A stretch of 64,000 nt of DNA from Nipponacmea schrenckii (lineage: Eukaryota; Mollusca; Gastropoda; Lottiidae): positions 32,041,106-32,105,105 of the forward strand of contig JAUJPP010000005.1 in the NCBI GenBank assembly GCA_030562195.1, read 5' to 3'. Shown here one piece after another: positions 52,901 through 58,815 of this stretch. How positions within the stretch are numbered: the first letter of the stretch is position 1; each line of letters begins with the position of its first letter. Below the pieces are notes generated by a model that did not search any database, was not told the DNA's origin, and was given only the letters and a program-made list of their open reading frames with translations. The position numbers were made by a program, and so were the translations under genes.

Positions 52901-55900
52901 TTTTTTTCATTGCTCACCTCCTTGCCAGACCCTATAACTATTAGGTGCAGAAAAAAAGGACAAAAATTCCATATATTTCATTCCATTTAGCATCATTTAT
53001 CTGCTTGCAAAAATTGTATTACATTCACAAAATACAATAAAAACATTCAACCAATACTTTGCAACATTCCCTGAGATTTACCTGACCATAACAAAACAGT
53101 TCCTGATTTTCTCTTTAATAACCTGTTCCACACCTTCAATGGTACAGCCACAAGCTGCTAGAGCACACTCATATGTTTTCTGAAATCCATAATTTTACTA
53201 TCAATAAAACTCACCCTCTATAAAAGATATAGAGGTTACACAGCTTACAGTATAAACACATAACAATATCATATTGTAAGATAGCTTGCCGGGCAAGGTA
53301 ACATACGCCCACTGGCAGCATTGAATTTGAAAAATAAAATTGAGCAATGACTCAAAAAACATTCACTAAATGAATATTGAAGTCAAGGGCAAAAACTCAA
53401 AAACTGTTCATGGAAAATCGTCAAATTAAAACTTGACCACCATCTTAATCTTATTTTGAACCTACAAATATTTTTGACGCAATTAAATAAAGTCAATGGA
53501 AATAGCTCAAAAACCATTTGTTCAAAAAAGTCGGAAATTCAAACTTGACTAATGTCTTATCAATTCTGATGCTTACACCAAGTTCCATCAAAATCCTTTG
53601 AAAATTAAAGCTTCTTATTGAAACAACAATAGAATTTTGACCCAATTTCACTAAGTCAAGGGAAATAACTCAAAACAGTTCATTGAAAAACTGTCAAATA
53701 CAAACGTGACTGAGGTCTAATCAAATCCAATGCTCACACCAAGTTTCATCAAAATCCTCTGAAAATTGGAGGATTTATTGCATCCAAACTAAAATTTTGA
53801 TAAGATTTTACTATGTCAAGGGCAATAACTCAAAAACAGTTCATCAAAAAAATTGACAAATTTGAACTCGACTGTTGTTTTATCAATTCCAATGCTCACA
53901 ATTGTAGCTTCTATTGCACCCGCTTTAAAATTTTGACATAATCTTACTTAGTCAAGGGCAATAACTCAAAACACTGTTCATCGAAAAAATCGTCCAAATC
54001 GAACTTGACTGCCTTCTTATCAATTCCAATGCTCATACCAGGTCTCATTAAAATCCATAGAAAATTGTAGCTTCTATAGTGTCTACAGAAAATGAATTTT
54101 TACACAATTTTACTTAGTCAAGTGCAATTACACATAAATTATTCATCTTAAAATCGTCAAATTTGAACCTGACCACCGCCTTATCAATTCCAATGCTCAT
54201 ACCAAGTTTCATTCAAATGCATTGAAAATTGTAGCTTCTATTGCATCAACAATAAATTTTGACGTGATGTAAATGAGTTAAGGGCAATTACTCAAAAACC
54301 GTTCATCAAAAAATCTTCAAAATCAAACTTGACTGCCGCCTTATCAATACCAATGATCATACCAAGTTTCATTAAAATCTTTAGAAAATTGTAGCTTTAT
54401 AGTGTCTACAACAAATGTTGACGGACCGACAGATCGACAGACCGACGGACAGGGGCGACGACAATATACGTCCACATATTCATGTGTGAAGATTAAAATA
54501 TTTCATTTCTGCCTATAAAAACCATTTATTCTCCAATGTTCCTGTGGGTAAGAACACACTTCTTCAGGGAGTGAAAACACAATCACAATCAAAAAAGAAA
54601 GAGACTGTCAAAATGATGACATCATAACTTCATGGCTACTCAAACAATTCTCTACAAAGTGAAGTCATAGTATAAGGCAACTTAAGAAATGAAAGTTTTA
54701 AGAGATTGGGGGGGAGGCAAAACATACTTTTGAATAGCAAAAGGCTTAATATGGGGGGGGGGGGGGTGTAGGTGGAACAAATTCAAAGTAAAATTTAAAC
54801 ATAAGAGGGGGGTGCGCCAAAAACTATACTCTTTATAATTTAGCATAAAGACAGGATAATAGGATGTCTGAGGTGAGGAATCAGTTAGCTTTCAAAAAAT
54901 GTTAAAAGAAAGGGGATGTGAAAGGAGATGAGCAGGATATGTTTAAATACTATTAAGAGGTACTGATATGAAAAGGAGGCAGGTGGGGGAGGGGGAAGAA
55001 AGTACTTGTAAGTATGAATAGCAATATTGTGCACTCAGTTATAACTTTCAAAAGTTTTTAAATGTATCATTCAGGATTATATTCATTAAGTCCAAAGGGC
55101 CAAATGGTATTTAACTTGTGAATCCATACTGATTCAGCTAAGTCTAATTTAGTTTTATCTTCAAGTTTAATGTTCGACCTGTGCTTGTTGAGTCTGATAC
55201 TAAAATGTGTAATAGTTTGACCAACATATTGCATGCTGCAACAGGCACATGTCAAACAATAAACTACAAAATTTGATTCACAAGAAACATTGTCTTTGAT
55301 TTTGAAAGTTTGTAAGTCTCTATTCTGTATCACTGTTGTAGTTTCTATGGTATCACAAGCCTTACATGGTGGTCTTTTCCTTGAACACAAAACTTTCATT
55401 ACTTATGTTGCCTTATACTATGACTTCACTTAGTAGAGAATTGTTTGAGTAGCCATGAAGTTATGACGTCATCATTTTAACAGTCTTTTTCTTTTTTGAT
55501 TGTGATCGTGTTTTCACTCCCTGAGGAAGTGTGTTTTTACCCACACGAAACGTTGGAGAATAAGTTGTTTTTATTGGCAGAACTTAATTTTAATCTTCAT
55601 ACATATTTACTGCCAAGGCATCATAGTTTTTTACAACTAAGATCACCATTTGGAGCTTCTTAATTGGCTTGGTTCAACTCTACATTTGATTTGGAATCTA
55701 CACATATTCGTGTGGGCGTATAAAAATGTTTTAACTCAGACTGTTTTAGTTACAGAGTGGAATTGAGTCAGTTTAATAAAACATATACAATATTACAGAA
55801 TGAAAATAAAGCTTGGATTCTCAAACTTGGCTAATTAGAGTAAATTAAATGTACATTCATCAGCACACTTACTTGGTGTCATGAATATACAACAGAATCC

Positions 55901-58116
55901 CAGTATAACAACTCTTGAGCTAACATAAGCAACAAATGTTTTGAAAAATTGCTGGTGATATACCAAATAGAAAATAAATTATACTACCTGATTAACAAAA
56001 ACAGAATCATTTTCAGCTGAGAATTGTTTTTGTTCATCTAAACTAAATGATGAAGTGGCTTGAGCTGTATGTAATAAATCTTGTGTATGTTGAAGTGATA
56101 ACTGATCTTCTGTTGCATAGCGAGTCTGAAATATCGAACATTCACTACAACAGTTGCTATTCATAATCTGACAAAATCGACCTAATAGCATCCAAGTTTA
56201 TTATCCTCTACTAGGATTTCAAATGATCATAAATGATAGTTAAATAGTTAGTTATGTATAATAATGTCCCACAATTTCTTTTATAATATATAGAAACAAT
56301 ATTTATATTTTAAGATAGTATAAGATCAGATGAATATTAAATGACCCATAACAGGAGTTGCAAGTCAGAAAACCCATTCCAACCATAGAATAACCTTAAT
56401 ATGCAAATGATATTTTTCACTAAACACTACTGATAATTTGAAAAATTTGAAAACTTACAGGTATCTTCACACATCTATCTATCAAACCTAATTCTTGACA
56501 ACGCCCATATGGGATTTGAATTCTTTCTGGACACTCTGGGTATTTCTCATCAAATTCACACTGATGTTGTAACATCAATTCATCATATAAAAACCCAGTT
56601 CTGAAACAAACATTTTTATAACACCTATGTTTATATTGATTAAGAAATTCTAAAAATTCTTCAAGTTATAATGGTCAAAATTTTTAATTTGGACTAGCAT
56701 CGTTTGTTTCATTGAGATTAGAAAAATGTTTCATTGGAACTGAGAATTTTTAAGCTTATGCTTAAAGGTTTTTTTGCAAAGCAGAAATAAAGGATGTTAT
56801 TTGCTAAAAGATTTTAATAACTTGCCCTGTTACTCTATTTATCTTCATAGGTTCATTCTCCTTTAAATAATAATGAATATTTATCAGAGTATTCAAACAA
56901 CAGATCTCATGTAGGCTACATAATCAACAAAATCATGTTTCAGGCTTTAAGAGAACATTTTAAAGAAAGAATCTTTGATAGTCAATTTGTGTATATATTG
57001 ATATTGATCTGTGGTTACTACAACTTCACTTAAACTTAAAACATCATTGTTGCAAAAGAAGATAAAAAGGAATTTAAGAGCTGTTGCAGGGTCTATAATC
57101 TGTTAAGAATTAGCTTATGATTTCATATTTCCTTTTCTTATATTTTAGTCTCCTCAGAAAAGAAAAGAGATAGGAAAATGGGATCTATCTTTGATTAGAT
57201 TGCAGGGTACCAAATACCAAAAAAAAAACCATACAGAACCCTCCTTACAATTCTTTAAAGGCATAGAACAAGCTAAAAATAAAACAATTATTATGGATAG
57301 ATATTTCTAGAATATCACTTTTCACTGTAGTTATCACAACCAAATATTTCATTTTGATCTTACTTACAATTTTAACCATACCCATGAGAGCCTCCAATTC
57401 TTCATCACTGTCCAGTGCTACAATATCTTCTTCATTATGTCTCTCAACGACATCTTCCTATTGATTACAATCATAATCAAATAGTCATTAATTAATGAAA
57501 GACAGGTAAAATATCTAACAAGCTATTAAAACAGAACTTCTGTCTTGAAAATTAAAGTTGTATAAATGTATAATTTTATATCTTATGGCTTTGAACAATT
57601 TATTCTTGCACTATTTATGCCTCAATTTCCCAAAGCAACGTTTGAATATATACATGAACCAAATGTTGCTTTCACAGATTCTCGTTATTAGAGACTAATA
57701 ACCTCCCTTGGTAAACCTTATGTCACTACTAAATGTATCCAATCAGTGATCTCATAACATTTGGCTACAAGCATTCATATTCTTTAATATATTCAAGAGG
57801 TGTAATTAAATTCATATATTCATTATTGATATTAGGTAATCATGTTTTAATGATTATCAAATAAATCAAAAAATAAAAATAAAATATAAATAATAAGCAG
57901 TTTGAATATTGTATATTAGCCTATATTTAATTCAACTTGACTAAATATCAGACAAGCTAACACTTTAGCCAAATATTTCTCAAAATTTCAAAAGTAAATC
58001 AATAACTAGACATATATAGTGTAATGAAATTAAACAACATCAATTAAATATAAAGTATAGGCTAGAACTGTATCTACCCTTGATGAACATGAATCAGTAA
58101 CTTGACCTGACGCCAT
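31943..58116 (-). CDS. HDAC6: HDAC6-like double-domain class IIb histone deacetylase (whole gene span)
   Basis: This is a zinc-dependent protein deacetylase, cytoplasmic in known HDAC6 proteins, where tubulin and HSP90 are substrates. About 29 coding exons give roughly 840 residues: an acidic N-terminus (about 1-43), catalytic domain 1 (about 44-377), a linker (about 378-470), domain 2 (about 471-803) and a short tail. Both domains keep RPPGHHA, DWDVHHG and GGY. HDAC10 is less likely because its second domain is inactive, and domain 2 here is intact. All GT-AG junctions from exon 3 to exon 29 agree in phase. Only the exon 2 to exon 3 join does not, so a small exon may be missing. No ZnF-UBP domain was found, so the gene either lacks it or continues past exon 29. 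Exons are listed separately. Confidence 0.93.
32233..32300 (-). CDS. HDAC6: HDAC6-like exon 28, end of domain 2
   Basis: [20 protein letters not shown], then KCR. It parallels the [17 protein letters not shown] stretch that closes domain 1. The intron before it is about 6.6 kb. Confidence 0.85.
33334..34261 (+). mobile_element. pearl-like non-autonomous element with 160-bp internal repeats (copy A)
   Basis: The left end is AAGATAGCTTGCCAGGCAAG and onward to ACTGGCAGCATTGAATTTG. It is followed by about five units containing TCAAGGGCAATAACTC, CCAATGCTCACACCAAG and ATTGTAGCTTCTAT. The right end has GACCGACAGACAGGGGTGAC and CATATTCATGTTGGC. It lies inside the HDAC6-like intron 27. Pearl elements of bivalves, later linked to Helentrons, have this plan; the assignment is from memory. 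Confidence 0.8.
34262..35280 (+). repeat. related pearl-like units with a different sequence, interrupted by a hairpin region
   Basis: The units read ACTAAGTCGAGGGCAATAAC, AAATCCGTTCATTCG, ACTTGACCGAGATATCATCA and GTAGCCTCTATCGTGGATAC at 34262-34735. Diverged units (GAAAACTGTAGTCTCTATCA) follow at 35030-35275 and end GTGGGTGTATAAAAAC. The stretch between (about 34740-35020) carries the perfect hairpin listed separately. Confidence 0.75.
34804..34871. repeat. perfect 31-bp inverted repeat with 6-nt loop
   Basis: The arm 34804-34834 begins GTTTTTATCTGTTAAATATT. The arm 34841-34871 is its exact complement. The loop is GTGTTT. No mismatch in 31 bp. Confidence 0.95.
35285..37900. other. intronic stretch without recognised elements
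   Basis: This lies within the 6.6-kb HDAC6-like intron 27. I saw no additional exon on the minus strand with both splice sites and HDAC similarity, and no clear repeat boundaries. Confidence 0.45.
37905..38500 (+). repeat. second pearl-like family, near-complete copy
   Basis: The head is AATAGCGATGGCCATTGTAA. About three subunits follow with GTTCATCCTTGGGT, CACACCAAGTTTCATCAAAA, CAAGAAACTAGCTCTCTATT, and ACAAGGGCAATAACTCA. The right end is TTAATGTGTGGGCATATAAA. Confidence 0.8.
38935..39038 (-). CDS. HDAC6: HDAC6-like exon 27, domain 2 catalytic Tyr
   Basis: [20 protein letters not shown], then [12 protein letters not shown]. The Tyr of GGY is present. It ends in phase 2. Confidence 0.93.
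39398..39487 (-). CDS. HDAC6: HDAC6-like exon 26, domain 2
   Basis: [20 protein letters not shown], then [10 protein letters not shown]. 90 nt. Confidence 0.93.
39838..40310 (-). repeat. copy 3 (inverted) of the unclassified interspersed family
   Basis: On the minus strand it matches 29705-30345: CATTTTGCC-type words near its start, TTTCATCAGTACCAAAC, and CGGTCATTGAGAATTCTTCT near its end. It sits between HDAC6-like exons 25 and 26. Confidence 0.75.
40475..40534 (-). CDS. HDAC6: HDAC6-like exon 25, domain 2 third zinc ligand
   Basis: [20 protein letters not shown], canonical AGFD and GDP. 60 nt. No duplicate of this exon was seen nearby, unlike its domain 1 partner. Confidence 0.95.
40959..41024 (-). 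CDS. HDAC6: HDAC6-like exon 24, domain 2
   Basis: [20 protein letters not shown], then LE. The acceptor must be ATATAG at 41025-41030 to keep phase 0. Confidence 0.92.
41140..41275 (+). repeat. short pearl-like fragment with right terminus
   Basis: AGATCTCATCAATATAAATG, AATTTCATTCAAATCAGATC and CAGACAGACTGGC, then CATTAATGTGGGCATATTAA. One unit plus the conserved right end, directly beside the exon 23 array. Confidence 0.75.
41281..41586 (-). repeat. tandem array of duplicated exon 23 end plus 5' splice site
   Basis: Four decayed copies, usually about 83 bp and one shortened, lie in the intron directly after exon 23. Each carries a version of the exon end (TTTAATATTAATATNCC, then TGGAACCAT or a variant) followed by the intron start. 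Copies at about 41500-41582 and 41362-41415 keep a GTTAGT donor, one reads GTAACC, and one (GAAAGT) has lost the GT. Reading past the true donor meets TAA within six codons. Long open frames on both strands here are by-products of the array. Confidence 0.85.
41587..41713 (-). CDS. HDAC6: HDAC6-like exon 23, domain 2
   Basis: [20 protein letters not shown], then [12 protein letters not shown], donor GTAAGT. Its last 45-55 bp and the first part of the following intron are the source of the tandem array at 41281-41586. Confidence 0.94.
41910..41978 (-). CDS. HDAC6: HDAC6-like exon 22, domain 2 zinc-ligand motif
   Basis: [20 protein letters not shown], with zinc ligands Asp and His intact. Confidence 0.95.
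42005..42645 (+). repeat. second pearl-like family, near-complete copy
   Basis: The head is AATAGTGATGGCCATCTCAA. Subunits contain GGTTCATCTTTGGGTGATTA, AACCAGCTCTCTA and AACAAGGGCAATAACTC. The right end has GGACAGACTGACAGACATTA and GTGTGGGCGTATAAAAA. It lies in the intron between exons 21 and 22. Confidence 0.8.
42830..42934 (-). CDS. HDAC6: HDAC6-like exon 21, domain 2 His-His motif
   Basis: (R)[19 protein letters not shown]; the charge-relay histidines are intact. Confidence 0.95.
43334..43359 (-). CDS. HDAC6: HDAC6-like exon 20, 26-nt microexon of domain 2
   Basis: SQNGVAIV plus two bases of Arg. Acceptor TTTCAG, donor GTGAGA. It is needed to link exon 19 to RPPGHHA in frame. Confidence 0.9.
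43651..44440 (+). mobile_element. MULE-like element fragment with terminal inverted repeats
   Basis: The left end CTTCCAGGGAAGTCACCGCT (43651-43670) is matched by the complement of the right end, CATTCCCGGGAAGTCACCGC (44440-44421). Inside is a coding remnant in plus orientation (43813-44106) with [24 protein letters not shown] and HPNIF. These recall the C-terminal part of MULE-type transposases. It lies in the intron between HDAC6-like exons 19 and 20. Confidence 0.65.
43813..44106 (+). pseudogene. MULE-type transposase remnant
   Basis: Open frame of about 97 codons, bounded upstream by a stop and with no convincing start. WNHYG, RTNN and the HPNIF ending are the recognisable parts. The catalytic DDE region is absent, so it is a fragment. 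GC content is higher than in the surrounding intron. Confidence 0.55.
44498..44569 (-). CDS. HDAC6: HDAC6-like exon 19, domain 2
   Basis: [20 protein letters not shown], then LSGK. 72 nt, phase 0. Confidence 0.92.
44762..44858 (-). CDS. HDAC6: HDAC6-like exon 18, domain 2
   Basis: [20 protein letters not shown] and onward to NSIYLCK. Confidence 0.92.
45499..45539 (-). CDS. HDAC6: HDAC6-like exon 17, domain 2
   Basis: [13 protein letters not shown], 41 nt. Acceptor TTTTAG, donor GTTAGA. Confidence 0.9.
45782..45869 (-). CDS. HDAC6: HDAC6-like exon 16, domain 2
   Basis: [20 protein letters not shown], then [14 protein letters not shown] is the class IIb motif. Confidence 0.92.
46157..46210 (-). 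CDS. HDAC6: HDAC6-like exon 15, start of domain 2
   Basis: [17 protein letters not shown], the first strand of domain 2. Strong GTAAGT donor. Confidence 0.92.
46413..46565 (-). CDS. HDAC6: HDAC6-like exon 14, interdomain linker
   Basis: [20 protein letters not shown] and onward to NLNIAPHR. It ends in phase 2 just before domain 2 begins. Confidence 0.88.
46810..46935 (-). CDS. HDAC6: HDAC6-like exon 13, end of domain 1 and linker
   Basis: [20 protein letters not shown], then an acidic linker segment (DDLEEGEV) ending TLPP. It joins exon 14 in phase 2. Confidence 0.9.
47211..48720 (+). mobile_element. pearl-like element, 160-bp units (copy B), with a nested insertion
   Basis: The left end is GGCAAGGTAACATACGCCCA and onward, with the first bases decayed. 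TCAAGGGCAATAACTC recurs near 47581, 47741, 48057, 48217 and 48375, which gives a period of 158-160 bp. The last unit is split at about 48567 by the palindrome at 48568-48685 and resumes AATTTGGATTTGACTC. It lies between exons 12 and 13. Confidence 0.85.
48568..48685. mobile_element. 118-bp palindromic element with hammerhead-like core
   Basis: The arms AACACTGTCAT...CCAACGTT and AACGTTGG...ATGACAGTGTT are complementary over about 38 bp. The centre on the plus strand reads CCTGAGGA, a CTCTA/TAGAG stem and GGAAACGTTGG, matching the CUGANGA-stem-GAAA layout of a hammerhead ribozyme. Stem I is not convincing. Confidence 0.7.
48739..48845 (-). CDS. HDAC6: HDAC6-like exon 12, domain 1 catalytic Tyr
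   Basis: [20 protein letters not shown], then [10 protein letters not shown]. The Tyr of GGY is the transition-state stabiliser. 107 nt; the domain 2 partner (exon 27) is 104. Confidence 0.94.
49156..49245 (-). CDS. HDAC6: HDAC6-like exon 11, domain 1
   Basis: [20 protein letters not shown], then [10 protein letters not shown]. 90 nt, the same as exon 26. Confidence 0.94.
50030..50089 (-). CDS. HDAC6: HDAC6-like exon 10b, alternative exon with zinc-ligand Asp
   Basis: 60 nt: [20 protein letters not shown]. Acceptor TATTTAG, donor GTAGTT, phase 0 on both sides. It matches exon 10a at 12 of 20 residues and keeps the Asp (GLD). GDEK followed by GEMNVSP resembles the canonical GDPKGEM junction, so this may be the ancestral copy. 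Using both exons together would insert 20 residues into the fold. Confidence 0.88.
50162..50221 (-). CDS. HDAC6: HDAC6-like exon 10a, alternative exon with zinc-ligand Asp
   Basis: 60 nt: [20 protein letters not shown]. Acceptor TTCCAG, donor GTATTT, phase 0 on both sides. The Asp in GYD is the third zinc ligand. It joins exon 11 (GEMNVSP) in frame. Exon 10b, 72 bp further on, is a duplicate, so the two are probably used one at a time. The usual GDP motif is GCP here. Confidence 0.88.
50498..50563 (-). CDS. HDAC6: HDAC6-like exon 9, domain 1
   Basis: [20 protein letters not shown], then YE. 66 nt, phase 0 on both sides, the same length as exon 24. Confidence 0.93.
50713..50870 (+). repeat. 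SINE-like fragment (second family)
   Basis: It contains a B-box-like word (GTCATGGGTTCTAATCTTAG) and ends GGACCAGCTGGTAGAAAGGA, the same tail as the insert at 28600-28860 in opposite orientation. Confidence 0.5.
50987..51113 (-). CDS. HDAC6: HDAC6-like exon 8, domain 1
   Basis: [18 protein letters not shown] and [14 protein letters not shown]. 127 nt, the same as exon 23. Confidence 0.94.
51335..51403 (-). CDS. HDAC6: HDAC6-like exon 7, domain 1 zinc-ligand motif
   Basis: [16 protein letters not shown], with zinc ligands Asp and His in DWDVHHG. 69 nt, the same as exon 22. Confidence 0.95.
51615..52330 (+). mobile_element. hybrid pearl-like element: family 1 left end, family 2 body
   Basis: The left end AAGATAGCTTGCCAGGCAAG, then ACTGGCAGCATTGATATTGA, is that of copies A-C. 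The body has GGTTCATCCTTGGGTGATAA, TTTTGTCAAAATCC and AGGGCAATAATCC words of the ATGGCCAT-headed family. The tail is CAGACATGGGTGACGG plus ACATGTGGGAATAGAAAAAT. Confidence 0.7.
52455..52559 (-). CDS. HDAC6: HDAC6-like exon 6, domain 1 His-His motif
   Basis: Carries (R)[19 protein letters not shown]; the two histidines are the charge-relay pair. 105 nt, the same as exon 21. Confidence 0.95.
53082..53179 (-). CDS. HDAC6: HDAC6-like exon 5, domain 1
   Basis: [17 protein letters not shown] onward to CFVMVR, leading into the RPPGHH motif. 98 nt, equal to exons 19 plus 20 (72+26). Confidence 0.92.
53276..54486 (+). mobile_element. pearl-like element, 160-bp units (copy C)
   Basis: The left end is AAGATAGCTTGCCGGGCAAG. 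About six units follow. The right tail is GACCGACGGACAGGGGCGAC and ACATATTCATGTG. The Penelope-like fragment begins right after this tail, and a second CATATTCGTGTGGGCGTATA occurs at about 55698-55725. It lies between exons 4 and 5. Confidence 0.85.
55067..55399 (-). pseudogene. GIY-YIG endonuclease remnant of a Penelope-like retroelement
   Basis: 110 codons. The N-terminal Cys motif (RPPCKACDT) is followed by [20 protein letters not shown], where VVYCL and QYVGQT stand for the GIY and YIG parts, then RLNKHRSNI. In Penelope-like elements this domain follows a reverse transcriptase, which is absent here. It cannot act alone. Other retroelements and selfish genes also carry GIY-YIG domains, but the flanking arms favour Penelope. 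Confidence 0.75.
55519..55556 (+). ncRNA. hammerhead-ribozyme-like core
   Basis: CTGAGGA, then GTGTG, an 8-nt loop, CACAC and GAAAC, followed by GTTGGAG. This fits CUGANGA-stem II-GAAA. The inverted arm near 54530-54571 has CTGAAGA, GTGTG, CACAG and GAAC, so that core is decayed. Penelope-like elements are known to carry hammerheads. Stems I and III could not be completed locally. Confidence 0.4.
55988..56125 (-). CDS. HDAC6: HDAC6-like exon 4, domain 1
   Basis: 46 codons, [20 protein letters not shown] onward to SVFVNQ. Phase 0 on both sides. Its length (138) equals exons 17 plus 18 of domain 2 (41+97). Confidence 0.92.
56459..56600 (-). CDS. HDAC6: HDAC6-like exon 3, start of catalytic domain 1
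   Basis: 142 nt; [13 protein letters not shown], then KYPECPERI and [10 protein letters not shown], matching the first strand and PECPER motif of class IIb domain 1. Acceptor TTTCAG, donor GTAAGT. Its length equals domain 2 exons 15 plus 16 (54+88). Confidence 0.92.
57368..57457 (-). CDS. HDAC6: HDAC6-like exon 2, acidic N-terminal segment
   Basis: Thirty codons, including [12 protein letters not shown], comparable to the acidic stretch just before domain 1 in HDAC6. Acceptor CAATAG, donor GTAAGT, ending in phase 0. The other two frames have stops. Exon 3 needs a phase 2 predecessor, so the direct join is not possible as read. Confidence 0.75.
58078..58116 (-). CDS. HDAC6: HDAC6-like exon 1 (start codon)
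   Basis: Reads [13 protein letters not shown] and ends at a GTAGAT donor in phase 0. It is the most upstream minus-strand ATG that joins in frame to exon 2. The start is inferred from this join and from the short distance to the divergent CCNQ gene. Confidence 0.65.
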
Positions 58117-58757
58117 TTTCTTCTTTTGAATCTCTCTTTACTTTTCAACTTTTCAGTGTATAATATATATGCTGCTGAAAAAATCAAGAAAAAAGAAAAT
58201 CAATCAATGTCTATTTATTATGACAACATCTTTATATTCCTTTATAACCTTCTCTAAAATTGCTCTAGATCTAAATGAAATATTGAAACATTTTAAAACA
58301 ATATTTGTTCATGACATGAAGCAATTGGTTATCTGCAGTATTGCCTACTAGTAAAAGAATTCCTGTTAATGCTTTACGCTCTACAGCAAACAATGGATCA
58401 CATCTCAGCTTGTAGGCCTAGAAGTAACTGTTATAATGAGAAACAATAGACTTTTCTCTAAATAAACACCCCCCCCCCCCACTCTCCCCACCTCTTTTTT
58501 TTAGAAATTAAACCAATCAGCAGGTCGTCAAGTACCAAAGGTAGGAATCAGTTGCAAAAATACATTATTAAACACATATCAGAATACCATAACTGCGTGA
58601 AGTTCATAGTCTAGCTAATTTTTTTATATGAAATATTAAAAAAGTTTACAGTGTCAAAACGATGGAGATGCTTGATATTCGAGGCTAATAAAATATATAT
58701 GAGTTGCCTTCTCTTGGTTTTTAGCAAAACAAGACAGATAGTCCTAGATTTTAAAAG
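58117..58757. promoter_or_regulatory. shared intergenic region between divergent HDAC6-like and CCNQ genes
   Basis: 641 bp separate the two start codons. It includes an 11-C run followed by ACTCTCCCCACC (58469-58492). No TATA box or CpG-rich block is obvious. Promoter function is inferred from the head-to-head layout only. Confidence 0.5.
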
Positions 58758-58815
58758 ATGGATACAAATGCGGTAAAAGTGCACTTCAGAGTCACTAGGT
58801 TCATACAAGAAGCAG
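58758..58815 (+). CDS. CCNQ: CCNQ exon 1
   Basis: MDTNAVKVHFRVTRFIQEA plus G; GTAAGG donor. Confidence 0.92.

Larger units (their letters stand above)
54487..55601 (-). mobile_element. Penelope-like element fragment between inverted arms
   Basis: The left arm (about 54487-54690) and right arm (about 55400-55601) are inverted copies of roughly 190 bp, sharing ATTCTCCAA, ACACTTCTTCAGGGAGTG, AGCCATGAAGTTATGA and GAAGTCATAGTATAAGGCAA words. Between them are a GIY-YIG coding remnant and G-rich runs (54740-54780). No reverse transcriptase is present, so the copy is defective. Confidence 0.75.

Noticed and set aside
52623..52937. 104-codon plus-strand open frame in an HDAC6-like intron
   Set aside because: No recognisable motif, no splice context, opposite strand to the host gene. 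Probably chance or repeat-derived.
31943..58116. HDAC10 as the identity of the deacetylase
   Set aside because: HDAC10 has one active domain and a degenerate second one. Here both domains keep all catalytic and zinc-binding motifs.
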